64,000 nucleotides of DNA from Prorocentrum cordatum (GCA_963575745.1 CAUYUJ010015715.1:143929-207928); one strand, 5' to 3'. Positions 1 through 11,161 are shown, numbered from the stretch's first letter. Notes: a model not told the origin generated them from the letters alone. Program-made: numbers and translations.

Positions 1-612
1 GGTGACCAGACTAATTACCATGGGGCAGGACGCCTCCGAGGTCTGAGTTGTGAGGATGTCTCAAGCGAAAATGGCCTGACCACCATGGGGCAAGAGATCT
101 CTGAGGTCAGAATTGCGAGGATGTCTCTGGCGAGAGTGGTCTGACCACCTCAGCCCAGGGCGTCTCGGAACCCAGAGTTGCGAGGATGTCTCAGGCAGGA
201 GTGGCCTGACCACCTGCTCAGGGCATCTCGGAACCCAGAGTTGCGAGGGTCTCAGGCGAAAAAGGCCGAGACACTATGGAGCAGGGCATCATTGAGGTCA
301 GAGTTGCGAGGATGTCTCAGGCGAAAGTGGCCTGAACACCTCAACTCAGGGCATCTCGGGCGAGGATGTCTAAAGCGAAAGTGGTCGAACCACCTCAGCT
401 CAGCTCAGGGCGTCTCGGAACCCAGAGTTCTGAGGATGTCTTAGGCGAAAGGGGCCGAGACACTATCGAGCAGGGCATCATTGAGATCAGGGTTGCGAGG
501 ATGTCTCAGGCGACAGTGGCTGACCACCTCAGCTCGGGGCATATCGGAATCGAGACTTGCGAGGATCTTTCAGGCGACAGTGGCCTGACCAGCATGGGGC
601 AGGAGATCCCTC
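1..612. repeat. Diverged ~62-bp tandem repeat array
   Basis: About ten diverged units share the phrases GAGGATGTCTCAGGCGA, GTGGCCTGACCACC and CAGGGCATCTCGGAA at roughly 60-bp intervals. The array runs off the left edge of the window. The short ORFs across it are translations of the repeat, not genes. Confidence 0.85.
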
Positions 613-832
613 GCTGCGTCCGCGCGCGGTTTGCGCGCGGACGCTAACGCGCCGGCGCCCGGAGACGAACGCCGGCCCCGGCATTCTTGCACGCCCCGCA
701 CATGCCCCGCACAGGTACGCACAGTATTCGCACAGGCCGAGCTCGCCAGTGTGGCGAGGCCAGGCCAGCGATTCCGAGATTCCATGAGCTCGGGTTGTCA
801 AGCCACTCTCGCCTGAGGCATCCTCGCAACTC

Positions 833-990
833 TCACCTCCTCCTCCTCCTCCTCCTCCTCCTCCTCCTCCTCCTCCTCCTCCTCCTCCTCCTCTGGCCGA
901 GCCGAACAGGCGGGCGGGCCGGCCGAGCCGGGGGCGTCCGCCTCCTCCGCCCCCCCCTCCTCCCCCCCCCTCCACCTCCCCCACCCACCC
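833..990. repeat. (TCC)n and C-rich tract
   Basis: About 60 bp of uninterrupted TCC is followed by a GC-rich stretch with long C runs. Poly-Leu and poly-Gly ORFs here are artefacts of the repeat. The flanks (613-832 and 991-1,199) hold no gene I can recognise. Confidence 0.9.
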
Positions 991-1202
991 CTGCTTCTCC
1001 GGCCGAGCTGAGAAGGCGCGCGGGAGATGTTTTACTAGGAGGGCACGCCACCGCCAGCTCACGAACCGGGCGAAGAACCGCCCCCGCCAGCAGCGGGCGA
1101 GTCTAAACGCACAACAAACTCTTTCAGGAAGCCCTGGCACGCCCCAGGTTAGCTCTGCGAAGGCCAGGAGGCATTGGAGGCACAGGGGTCCCAGACAGCT
1201 CC

Positions 1203-1560
1203 TAGGGCATGAGCGTGCATGTGCATTGGGATGTGCACGCATGTGCGCCCGCGCGCTTCACCGCATGTGCGTGCATGTGCGGGCCCGCGCGGCCTCCCGA
1301 AGAGAGGTTGCACAGGCATGTGCGTGCATGTGCCGATGACAGATCTGCGATTCTCGAACACCTCCCGCATGTGCAGGCATGTGCGCGCATGTGCGTCGGA
1401 TTGTGCGTGCATGTGCGTATGATGGATACACCAAAACACAGCGCACATGCCCCCGCACATGCCCGGGCACGACGTGCACAGTAGGAAGTCCATCCACGAA
1501 GGGCCGCACAGGCCTGGCACATGACTGGCACATGCCGCGCACATGCGCGCACATGACAGC
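1203..1560. repeat. CATGTGC / GCACATG inverted tract
   Basis: The first half (about 1,205-1,425) repeats CATGTGCGTGCATGTGC on the plus strand. The second half (about 1,438-1,560) repeats the complement, GCACATGC. Together they form a large imperfect inverted repeat that could fold back. Confidence 0.7.
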
Positions 1561-1660
1561 GCAAAAACGGCCGCACATACACCCACCCAGGGGTACAGAT
1601 GTGAGTGCGGTGTATCCCTGGGTGCGTGGCTGAAGTGGGATTCCGCGGTGCGGATTATCG

Positions 1661-1798
1661 TTGTTGTTGTGTTGTTGTTGCTTGTTGCTTGTTGTTTGTT
1701 TGTTTGTTGTTTGTTGATTGTTGTTTGTTGTTTGTTGTTTGGTGTTTGTTGTTTGGTGTTTGTTGTTTGTTGTTTGTTGTTTGGTGTTTGTTTGTTGT

Positions 1799-1830
<32 letters not shown>

Positions 1831-2914
1831 GCTGCTTGTCGCCGCCCCACCCGCGCCCCGCCCCGCGACCCACCCGCGACCCACCCCGCGACCCACCCCA
1901 CAACCCCCCGCGACCCACCCGCGACCCACCCGCGACCCACCCGCGACCTACCCCGCGACCCACCCTGCGACCCACCCGCGACCCACCCGCGACCCACCCG
2001 CGCGACCCACCCCGCGACCCACCCGCGACCCACCCGCGACCCACCCGCGACCCACCCGCGACCCACCCGCGACCCACCCCGCGACCCACCCGCGACCCAC
2101 CCCGCGACCCACCCGCGACCCACCTTCGACCCAAACCACGTTCAAAGTACAAACCACCATTTTCGGCGCCTGCGGCGGGCATTTTTGGCATTCGTTGCAA
2201 GTGGAGAGCCCGCGACCCACCCCGCGACCAACTCGCGACCAACCCGCGACCCAAACCGCGTTCAGGGTATAAACCGCATTTTGCGGCGCCTGCGGCGGGC
2301 ATTTTTTGCATTCGTCTCAAGTGGGGAACCCGCGGCCCACCCGCGACCACGCTCAGGGTGCAAACCATATTTTTCGGCGCCTGCGGCGGGCATCTTTTGC
2401 ATTCGTTCCCGATGGAGAACCCGCGGCCCACCCGCGACCCAAACCACGTTCAGTGTACAAGCATTTTTTTTCGGCGCCTGCGGCGGGTTGCTTTGCATTC
2501 CTTCCAGGTGGAGGTGGGGAACCCGCGACCCACCCGCGACCAAAACCACGTTCACTGAACAAACCAATGCCGCGCAAGCGCGGCGGCGGAATTGCGCGTT
2601 GCGTCTGAGCCCGCAACGACCTCTTCAAGCCCCGCGCATCCACGCCAGCCCGCCCAGCAACTTTGCCCTGGCGAGTTGCCTTGACCAGAGAAGTCGGGGG
2701 GCATAAAGTGGAACCAAGGATGGCGTCGCCGTTATCTTGGGAAAAAGGAGGGGGACGCAGGAGGAGTAAACAGGGGACGAGGTGGGCGCGAAAGAAGACA
2801 GGATGTAAGGATAATGCGAGAAAAGAAGAGGAAGAGGAGGAGGAGGAGGAGGAGCAGCAGCAGCAGCAGCAGGAGGACGAGGTGGATGCGGAGGAGGAGG
2901 AGGAGGAGGAGGAG
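1661..2914 (-). repeat. Complex repeat, left copy, distal part
   Basis: This is the left copy of a compound repeat. In plus order it holds a (GTT)n tract (about 1,661-1,833), an 11-12-bp minisatellite CGACCCACCCG (about 1,845-2,130), four or five ~95-bp units containing TTTTCGGCGCCTGCGGCGGG (about 2,131-2,560), a unique stretch (2,561-2,810) and a GAG-rich tract up to 2,914. The same modules occur contiguously in opposite orientation at about 11,830-12,957. The LINE at 2,915-9,504 separates this part from its proximal part at 9,505-9,930. Confidence 0.8.
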
Positions 2915-2939
2915 CGCACGTGCCTTCAGGAAACCATCC

Positions 2940-3470
2940 TCCATCATCAGGCCCCCGATGAGAGCCTGACCCCTCTGAGAGAGAATCTGCAGGTGAGATT
3001 CGAGGTCGCGAGCAGAGCCAGGCGCCGCATCCTGCTCTGCTTGCAATTTATGGTAAAAATGAGACGCGAGGACACGCATGCGGCGAGCATCCACGCGAGA
3101 GAAACAATTCGAGTAGTCCTCCTCCAGGCCGGCCCCAAGCCGAGCCATTGGGCAAGACGGCAGAAAGACACGAGGGCGGCGTCGAGCGAGCAGATGGAGG
3201 AGACGAGGGCAGCAAAGGTAGCGAGGGAAAGAATCGGGCCAGTCCTCACAGCCCAATCGGCAGCTTCGGCGCGCCAAGACAGGCATGCGGGCGGTCGTGA
3301 TCCACCCGCCTGCCAGCGTCTTCAGATGCGCCCAGACCCAAGACGGAGGCGATCGGGCAAGCACAGCCCTCAGAGCGGGCCATCGCGCCTCCATCTCCTG
3401 TGGGCCAGGACGTCTCATGGAGGGAATCCATGAGTGAAGCCGACGGGAGAGGAGGAAGTAAAGGCGATCA
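2940..3470 (-). pseudogene. LINE C-terminal segment with Cys-rich knuckle
   Basis: The minus strand encodes WAHLKTLAGGWITTARM followed by CRLGCEDWPDSFPRYLCC. This matches the arrangement in many LINEs where C-x3-C-x8-H-x3-C follows the RT thumb; here the histidine position appears to be Tyr. It is the last recognisable coding part before the 3' end of the element. A poly-C run at about 3,522-3,545 lies just upstream. Confidence 0.55.
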
Positions 3471-3559
3471 GGGAAGAGGGGAGAGGAGAGGGATCGGGAT
3501 AGGACGCGCTGGATTCTCGGCCGCCCCCCCCCCCCCCCCCCCCCCGCAGCAGCAGAGAG

Positions 3560-4211
3560 GTGCCCCTCTACACCTCGAGTAGTTGCCGCCTGCAGGGCTG
3601 CATGCGGGAAGAGGTCGGAGGGGGGGGGCGTCCAAAACAAATGCCACGAATTGGGCGATCGATCGATTCATAGCCCAACACGGCGGAGACCATTCGCCCC
3701 CGACGTGCCCAACGCTCGATCCGTGCCACCAGCGCCACCCACTCAGAAGCTGAGCGAACTCTCTAGCTTTTGCCCACGCTGAGAGCCCGAGCCGCCACGC
3801 AGAGACGCGCCCCAGGACCATCGTCGCCGCATGCGCCGATCCTGGATGCCAGAGTCTTAGACTGAGGAGTCCACTCCTTTTAAACGTGTTCGGAGGGAGC
3901 CGAAGAAGCTCATGCAAGAGCCAGTGCTCTTTACGGAGGAGGAAGGACGGGATGGGAAAGAACTGCGCGAGGTGAGAGAGAACGGGGGGAGAACATGAAT
4001 TATAGTTCCTGCAGGCGGCTTCGGCGGGGGCGCGCGTGGAGGCGGCCAGACGGGCCCGATGGCCAGGCTTCGTGCCTGGAGCCTCCCATTGCATATCAAG
4101 AGTGGCCTCTGGACCGAACAGCATTCCCAAGTGCTTGGCCCGACCCCTGATCGGGAAGCTCGAAAACGACGGAGCAACAGACTGGAGACGGGCCTCTACA
4201 AGGGCCTGCAC
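3560..4211 (-). pseudogene. LINE post-RT (thumb) segment
   Basis: Continuation of the RT reading frame with phrases typical of this part of a LINE: AKHLGMLFGPEATLDMQW and RKEHWLLHELLRLPPNTF. It lies directly downstream of the palm segment that carries the ADD motif. The frame is lost near the poly-C tract. Confidence 0.6.
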
Positions 4212-4212
4212 C

Positions 4213-5647
4213 TCAGGGGAAGTTCTGGTCCAGAAGGGGGACTACAAACCATTTCTTGCTCTGAAGCTTAAGGGCCGCCAGCGCCCTGGCAGAGTCAAAT
4301 GCAGGGGCAACTCGGGCCACCTCACTCAGCGCAAGTAGAACAACCCCCACGTCGTCAGCACGCGCTCCAGCCAGTGCAGGCGCCATGTCGGGTGGGCCAG
4401 TAACCAGAGAAAACGCAATCTCCCCGACATCCGCGCCGTTCAACCCCGAGACACACCCGTAGCCCTCCATGTTGCCATTGCACAGGTGGTGCAGAAAGGG
4501 GTCGAATGTCAGCGCACGCAGGGTGCCAGAGAGCGGGCGCCCTTGTGCAACACCCGCACTCACGTGGAAGAGAAAGAGCAGGAAGTCCTCCACACCAGGA
4601 CCAGCACTGCATATCATGGTACAAGGCTTGGATGGCCAGTAAGTAGCCAGTGGTAAGCTTATGCAATTCCAAGACAACTCGTATCAATTCCCAGCTCATC
4701 GACGGAAATGCAGCACAAACATCAAATGATATAAAGCCAGGCATAAGAGACTCCGCGCACGTATGACCGCCCGCCATGCGCGCATATGTGTCAAACTCTG
4801 CAATATGCGTGGTGAATTGTCTCCCACGGACAAACCCTCGCTGTACGTGATGACATCGGTCTTCAGCAATCCTCCGTAGCCGCATATATATGACACTGGC
4901 AATGGCTTTGGAGTCCGTGTTCTTGAGGGCCAAAGGGCGTAATTCCTCTGGGGCACGCACTAGGTCCATGAGGTCCTCAGGTCGTTCATCCTTCGGGATA
5001 AAGCACATCAGATGATGATTGAAGCCCTTCGGTGATCCAATCCCACTGAGCATATCAAGCAATGCAAGATAGAGAACTTCCACTGCATCGTCATTAGCCA
5101 ACCATGCACGATAAGGAAGCCTGTCAGGTCCAGGGGCGCCGGGATTGCCTCTGCGGAGGGCCAGCTTCAGGTCATCGATCGAAGGCGGACGAAGAGCAGG
5201 CGCTGCATATTCAGGAAGGTGATCGCGAAGGTAGGAACGAAGGACATCCGCAGGTGGAGACTCCTTCGCTCTGAAGACCTCTCCCCAAGGACGCTGAAGA
5301 GCCGTGCACGTGTTCTCAGCACCTCCCCACGCCATCTCATCATGTCGCCCTGCTCTATCGGGCGGTCGCTCGGCCGGCATGCGGGGCAGAGGCGCACCGC
5401 ATTCAGACGCCGATAAGACTCCACTGAGAAGCGAACGAGAGGACGACGAGACCGAGAGCGAAGACGTAGTAATGCAAGAGCGGTCAGAAGAATCAACAGC
5501 GGTCGCTGAAACCGTAGGCTCGCGAGGCGCAGTCCCAGGGGAGGGCCCTGCATTATGGTCGCCGTTGCCTCGCGGCATGGCCCGACCGCCAAGCGAGTCC
5601 GATGCAGCGACTTGGTGACTCCACCCGCGCGCCCCATCAGCGGTCAC
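4213..5647 (-). pseudogene. LINE reverse transcriptase, frame-shifted
   Basis: Fingers and palm are readable. The first frame (5,647-4,355) carries LRRGNPGAPGPDRLPYR, HLMCFIPKDERPEDL, LRPLALKNTDSKAIASV and the catalytic-Asp region PGFISFDVCAAFPSMSW. After a frameshift near 4,680 the second frame (4,677-4,213) carries GVAQGRPLSG and ARADDVGVVL, equivalent to the Y/F-x-D-D motif. N-terminal residues before about 5,400 do not resemble RT. The shift between the two catalytic blocks makes this copy non-functional. Confidence 0.85.
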
Positions 5648-5764
5648 TGTGATCGGGGACTCACGAGGCGCGGCTCCATCGCCATTAAGGTCGCCTCTGC
5701 AGCAGCAGTGGTCCGACCACCAGGTGAGTCCGCAGCAGTGGCTTGATGAGACGCATCAGAAGCA

Positions 5765-6445
5765 TCAGGTGCCGCGGTAGAAGAGCCCGCGCGCCCTTCC
5801 CCACCCCGCCCGCGACCTGTCGCTCCAATAATTAAAGGCAGCCCAGCACCAAGAAGCCCACATTGGATACCCGCAACTGCCGTGGACATCGAGGAGTGCC
5901 CATGCCCATTGTGGCGCATTCCATTCAGGATTAGCTGCCGACGCGATTCGTTCCACACACGTGCCCTTTCTCGCAGAAGTCCTCTGGATCTTGCGCCATT
6001 GTTCTCGTGATAACTCAGCATGTTCCTGTCGACAATGCACTCCGCGTTGAGCTTGCGCAGCAGCGTGGCGCTGGACCCGCTCGTGCCATTCAGCATTCGT
6101 GCGGATGACGGTCTCAGCAAACTCACTCACGTTCAATAAGGAGACCACCTCACCCTGCACATAGAGGAAACGCCGTCCATGAGAGGAGTTCTGTCGCAGC
6201 AACGAAGCGAGATGAACATCCTGCTTCCGAATGGCGCGTGCAATACTGCGAAGCGTGATTCTCCTTGCAACCGCAGCGCCATCACGAGAGGCATCCGGAG
6301 GTAGTTGTTGGAGCATATTTCGTACTCTGGCTGCAGCTCTGATCATAACCTCCTTAGTGACGGACCAGCGCTCCGCGACCGAGCAGCCCGTCCAGCCCAT
6401 GTTGCCCATGTGCTTGCTGAGCTCCGTCTTGTATTCGGGGGCGCA
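5765..6445 (-). pseudogene. LINE endonuclease-RT linker region
   Basis: The frame reads FFCAPEYKTELSKHMGNMGW, VRNMLQQLPPDASRDG and, after a shift, further charged helical sequence. Its position between EN and RT and its colinearity with the element identify it. I see no catalytic motif. The upstream end is cut by the inserted satellite element. Confidence 0.5.
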
Positions 6446-6464
6446 AAAAAATATCCCAGTGCGA

Positions 6465-7004
6465 CCCTACCTAGGAGTTGGAACCCCTAGGAAAGCAGCA
6501 TTAGTAGTAACAGCAACGCTAAGCTAAAGCTAAGCTAAAGCTAAAGCTAAGCGAAAGCTAAACCACAGCTAAGCCACAGCTAAGCTAAAGCTAAGCTAAA
6601 GCTAAGCCAAAGCTAAGCCAAAGCTAAGCTACAGCTAAGCTACAGCTAAGCTACAGCTAAGCTACAGCTAAGCTAAAGCTAAGCTAAAGCTGAGCTACAG
6701 CTAAGCTACAGCTAAGCTACAGCTAAGCTCAAACTAAGCTAAAGCTAAGCTAAAGCTAAGCTAAATCTAAGCTAAAGCTAAGCTAAACACTAAGCGAAAA
6801 GCTAAGCGAAACGCTATGCTAAAGCTAAGCTGCAGCTAAGCTAAAGCTAAGCTAAAGCTAAAGCTAAAGCTAAAGCTAAAAGCTCCCAGGGGACTGGGGG
6901 GAACCGCTCCCACGGGACTGGGGGAACCGCCCGGGGCGTGTTCCACTGCCCGGCCCTTTTAAGCTAAGAGAGTAAGAACCCTTCTAGGCAGAGCCTAGGT
7001 AGGG
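6465..7004. mobile_element. TIR-bounded insertion carrying an AAGCT satellite
   Basis: CCCTACCTAGG at 6,465-6,475 is repeated in inverted orientation at 6,994-7,004. Between them lie an AAGCTAAAGCT satellite and a short GC-rich duplication (CCACGGGACTGGGGG-like, about 6,890-6,945). The block interrupts the LINE between its endonuclease and RT linker, so it inserted after the LINE. I could not find a convincing target-site duplication. Confidence 0.5.
6505..6885. repeat. (AAGCTAAAGCT)n satellite
   Basis: About 380 bp of 5-6-bp units (TAAGC / TAAAGC / TACAGC) in mostly regular alternation, with occasional AAACT or ATCT variants. It is non-coding. Confidence 0.95.
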
Positions 7005-7039
7005 AAACAACGAAATCGGGAATCGCACTTTCAGCGGGC

Positions 7040-7850
7040 TGCTTCCCTCCTCGAAATCGAAGCTGGAGAAGGAGAAGAGCATGGTCACTCAACGACCAGT
7101 CCGAGAGACTGGCAGCTTCTTGTTGCACCGACAGCGAGATCTCTGTCTCGAGAATGAAGGCGGGGGTGACGGAAGTACAGGCCCTATCAATCGTGGAGCA
7201 GGACTGCGTATGCTTACAGAAGTGGGTCGGGAGATTGGATATCACCTCCACCATGCGAAAGTCAGAGAGGGCCCTCCAGAACGGTTGGCGCCGTTGACCC
7301 CGTGCCTCCACATCCCGTCTCGCAGAGGGTCGCAGCAAAGAATCAGGCACAACGTCTGCCACGTTGAAGTCTCCCAGCACGATGAAGCATCGGTGGCGTT
7401 CATCCTGCTGAGCCCAGGTCGCAGCTAGTCGCCAAAGAGCACGTGCTGCCATTCGATCCGATACACTGAGATCGAAGTTGTGAACATTAAGAATGTGAGA
7501 CGACTGGCCACCGCCTTGAACTTGAAGAGAGAGAATACGTCCAGGAACCACACACTTCATCTTAAAAGTCGGGATCGAATCAGAGGGTAGCTCCTGAATC
7601 TCAGACTCCTTGTGCCACGGGATCAAAGTTGCCGCTCCTCCTTTGCCAGGGGAAGAAGCGGCGCTGAAGAAGATGCGGTACTCCAATGGCAATTGACGCA
7701 TGAGGACATTTAGATCACACTCTGATCCATGAACGCATTGCAAGAGAATGACGGCACGCATGCGAAGAAATCGTTCCAGTCGTTTCATCTTAGCACGACA
7801 TAGTGACCTGCGACTGAGGCAGCACAGACCCCAGGCATTCCAAGAGACTA
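7040..7850 (-). pseudogene. LINE EEP-type endonuclease
   Basis: Hallmarks of the exonuclease-endonuclease-phosphatase fold appear in order: VRIVSWNAWGL, a degenerate LQE-equivalent (LLQCVHGSE), KGGAATLIPW, VLGDFNVADV (Asp-Asn pair) and DWSLSDHALLLL (the terminal SDH). In LINEs this enzyme nicks target DNA to prime reverse transcription. The frame is open from about 7,850 to 6,964 but runs into the inserted satellite element and terminates there. Confidence 0.85.
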
Positions 7851-7912
7851 TCCGAACCTCACGATGAGGGCCCCTCTCGAGGGCAGCAATGCGCCAAGGC
7901 TGGGCCCAGGAG

Positions 7913-9302
7913 TCAGGACCACGACCAGGAGCTGGTATCCACCGTGGCGAAAGCACGGTGAAAGGCCGCAGAGATGGCGGTGACGTCGACGTTGTGCTGA
8001 GCCACCACGGCTTGGTTCCATGCGAGCCTTGACGCTTCATTGGCACATCTGACCACGACCTCGACCAGCAGCTGGCCCCCAATGTGCACCAGGCCTCTGG
8101 CTCTGACGGCCCACCGACGGAAGTCAAGCATTTTCTCTTGTGCAATGGCTGCCAGACGCTTGGAATGCTGCTCACGTCTGATTTGATTCGGCGCTTTGTC
8201 AGGGCCAATGAACAGAGGACCAGTAGCGCCAGATAACTGCTTCGCCGTGAACCTCCTCCATTCACCAGAAGGGGTAGCGGAGCGCCTCGGCAAGGGCAAT
8301 CGCCTTGGATACTCCAGCGGCACCGCCTTTGACCTCCAGGATGGAACGGCGACTAGGTCCTCGTCCGTGCAGCACCGTGTCTTCCACGTCAAGACTGGCG
8401 TCACGAATCCAAGACTCAATTGCACCCCGAACCTCAGAAGGCGGCACATCATCAGGAGCATTGATCGTGAATATCGTGGGATGAGGATCCCTGTCGAATT
8501 CCGCAAGGCGGGCGATGTCCACCGACGAGTGGCTCTCCTCCGACAAAGCCAGCCTGTGATTGATGCGCTTGATGTCTTCCCGCGGCGCCCTCTGGTTGTC
8601 CCCCATGCCGCTCTGCTTCCGCTGGATATCGCCGATGGCCAGCTCGTTGCCCTCAACCCGCTGCATCGTCGGGGCGAAGTGGGCCTGCAGCTGCGATGTG
8701 ATCGTGCCCTGTGCCTGCTGCGTGGTGGCGACCACCGCATTCTGCACCTGCGCCGTGATATTCGCCGTGTGCGCCTGCAGCTGCGCGGCCACGACCTGCG
8801 AAACATACGCCGCCCACTCAGGCCCACCCACCAGCCCTGGCGGCGCAGAAGGGGGTCCATCCACTGGGGTGGCCGATCCCGCCACAGGAGTAGGGGGTGC
8901 CGCAGGAACATGCCGACCAGCAGCATCAGCAGCTGGAGCCCATGGATCATGAGAGGAATCACGTGGCTGCGACGGCGGGAAGGTGGGGACCTGCGAAAGC
9001 TGGAAGCCGTCACTCTCCATCTCTGAGACTGCAGACGCCAGACGTTGGTTCGGGGAGTCGATCGGTCTTCGGGGCGGCCGCGCATCCTCCCGAACATCAC
9101 GTTCACTCCTCGCACGGGCACCGTCCGAGGCGCTGCGGACAGCCCGATCCCGCCAGCGCCCACCTCCTCGCTCAGACCGCTCACGACTGGGCTTGTCGGA
9201 TCCGCCAGAGCCAGGGGAACGAGAAGAGACATCATCATGATCATCACGCCGACGACGGCGACGGTCCTCGTCCCTCTTCGCCTTCCTCGCAGACTCTGGC
9301 AT
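7913..9302 (-). pseudogene. LINE ORF1 (gag-like nucleic-acid-binding protein)
   Basis: The likely start is the ATG near 9,302 (MPESARKAKRDEDRR). The N-terminus is Arg/Ser/Asp-rich and disordered. A Gln/Ala-rich helical region follows (SQVVAAQLQAHTANITAQVQ), then a domain ending VSKAIALAEALRYPFW. A frameshift near 8,265 moves to the frame reading SGEWRRFTAKQLSGATGP and ARGLVHIGGQLLVEVVV. The order ORF1 then EN fits a LINE. A short upstream ORF begins at 9,479, just after the spliced leader, and ends before ORF1. Confidence 0.6.
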
Positions 9303-9482
9303 GGCGTGCAGGGGCGAAGGAAGGCAGTGTTGCTCCACCAGGAGCTCACAACAATATAATCAAAATCAGAGCGCGGGCGAGGGGGGCTCAGACTTTGGAA
9401 GGTCAAGTGGCCTCAAAGCGGAACCTCCCTCGCGCTCGAAGGTCGCCCCAGAGGACTCGCGGTCGTCGGGACGGTTCATTGC

Positions 9483-9504
9483 CTTGAGCCAAAATGGCTA
9501 CGGA
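9483..9504 (-). other. Genomic DinoSL (spliced-leader) relic
   Basis: The minus strand reads T-CCGTAGCC...TTTTGGCTCAAG, all 22 nt of the dinoflagellate spliced leader with T at the variable first base. Dinoflagellate nuclear mRNAs receive this leader by trans-splicing, so its presence in the genome directly upstream of a LINE means the LINE copy was reverse-transcribed from a trans-spliced mRNA. The base 5' of it is the end of the (TCC)n host repeat. Confidence 0.95.
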
Positions 9505-9930
9505 GGAGGAGGAGGAGGGGGAGGAACAGCAGGAGGACGAGGTGGAAGAGGAGGAGGGGGAGGACGAGGACGAGGACGAGGAGGGGGAGGAGGGGGAGGA
9601 GGGGGAGGAGGATGATGATGGACGACAGTGGGAGGACGATGATGGAGGCCGATGAAGGGGGTGGACGACACTGGGAGGACGATGATGCAAGGACGAGGGG
9701 GGAGAGGGAGGACGAGGAAAAAGAGGAGGAGGAGGAGTGCGAGGTGGAGGAGGAGGATGACGATGACGATGACGGCGAAGAAGAGGACGAGGAGGAGGAG
9801 GAGGAGGAGGAGGCGGAGGAGAGCACCATCGACAGGGAAGGTGGGGGCCACGAGGTCCGCCGGCTCGACGACGCCCGCGTCGCCCGCGCCCGCCCCCTCA
9901 CTCTTATCCGCAATTGCGGGGTGCTACGTA
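9505..9930 (-). repeat. Complex repeat, left copy, proximal part
   Basis: A GGA/GAC-rich block ending in TTATCCGCAATTGCGGGGTG and TACGTA. It matches the reverse complement of 11,403-11,830 almost base for base outside the trinucleotide tracts. The two blocks form an inverted repeat of over 400 bp around a 1.47-kb spacer. Confidence 0.85.
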
Positions 9931-10113
9931 TGATTTGGACGGGAAGTGAAGAAATGTCCATAACGCTGAACGCATTATGGGCATTGAGAAGTCCTTGCAT
10001 GACAATCCGCATTCCGGAAAGCTTTTGGGGAAGATGGTTGTTGAATCGGGTTCCCAGAAGGCCTTCTGGGAACTTGGGTTTCGGGGGCGTCTTGGGGAGC
10101 CTGTTGGGGCGTG

Positions 10114-10162
<49 letters not shown>

Positions 10163-11084
10163 AATGTGGTCGTCGCCTCTTGGGGTGCGCCGTCGTCGTC
10201 GTTGTCCTCATCTGCGTCGTTTCGTCGTCTTCGTCGTCGTCGTCGGTCCAACAGGGCACTTGGGGCAACTTTGTGCGAAACGAACCGCGGAGGGCCGCGA
10301 GAATGCGATCAGTCATGTTCCCAGTCAACTTCCCAGACAGCTTTCTGGTAGCATGATGGTACTTCGGAGCCTTCAGAGACTCTCGGGCCCATATGAACCA
10401 TGTCCCCTGAAGGCTTTCTGGGGACATGATTTGTTGGAGTGTGTTGGGGGCCTCTTGGGCGTTCCCCGGGGGCCGCTTGGGGGCCTGTTGGGGCGTCCTG
10501 GGGGCCTATTGGGCGCCTCACGGGGCTTCGTGGGAGCCTCTTGGTCTCCGGGGGCCTACTGGGGGCCTCTAGGGCCAGAGACTTCGAAATATCGGTTCGT
10601 GGTCCCTCTCTGGGTCTCCTCTTGGGGCGCTCTTGGGGCACACTTGGGTTGTCTGGGGAGCCTCCTGGGCCGTCTTGGGGCCCTCTTCGGGGCCTCGTGG
10701 GCCGTCTTGGAGCGATCTGAAGGACCTCCGAGGCCAAGAGGGAGCGCTGGAAAGCGGGAAAAGCGAGAACGCCCAAATCCGTCAAAAACCGTCGGAAAAT
10801 ACATGAATTTTGCCTCCCAGGGCCCTCTTGGGGAGCCTCTTGAGTCCGTCCTGGAGCGTGTTGGAGTCCTCGTCGGCCGTCTTGAGGGCATCTTGGGCGT
10901 CCTCGGGGCCTCTTCGGACCGTCTTGGGCCCTCTTGGGGGGGGCTCCCTTAGCCTGTCGTGGCCCGTTTCGGGGCGGGCCCGGGCCGTCTCGGGACCTTG
11001 GGGGCCCCCAGAACTCCTGGGAGGCGGATATGGGGGGTACAAGCAACGGCCACCCCCCCTACTCCGAGATGTACACATACACAC

Positions 11085-11085
<1 letters not shown>
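9931..11085. repeat. Spacer of low-complexity CTTGGGG-type repeats
   Basis: This contains a perfect 22-bp palindrome centred on AAGGCCTT at 10,051-10,072, an imperfect palindrome at about 10,408-10,435, a (GTC)n tract (10,113-10,160) and about 600 bp of degenerate CTTGGGGGCCTCTTGG units (10,430-11,050). The complementary CCAAGAGG style recurs near 20,850-22,100 and 43,700-43,940. I see no gene. Confidence 0.7.
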
Positions 11086-11132
<47 letters not shown>

Positions 11133-11161
11133 GTATATATACACACAGTCACACATGTATC

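Larger units (their letters stand above)
2915..9504 (-). mobile_element. SL-capped LINE non-LTR retrotransposon, decayed
   Basis: The minus strand reads spliced leader, ORF1, an apurinic-type (EEP) endonuclease, reverse transcriptase and a C-terminal zinc-finger-like segment, which is the order of a LINE. The 5' boundary is the spliced leader at 9,504; the 3' boundary is where the GAG tract of the host repeat resumes, near 2,914. CTCCTCCT-type sequence abuts both ends, consistent with insertion into a TCC tract, so the target duplication cannot be delimited. Frames change several times and a satellite-bearing insertion at about 6,465-7,004 splits the endonuclease from the RT linker, so this copy cannot encode intact protein. 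Confidence 0.85.

Noticed and set aside
1543-2706. 387-codon ORF with Cys/Val and Pro/Thr/Arg repeats
   Set aside because: It spans (GTT)n and the CGACCCACC minisatellite; the inverted copy at 12 kb gives similar ORFs on the other strand, so it is repeat-derived.
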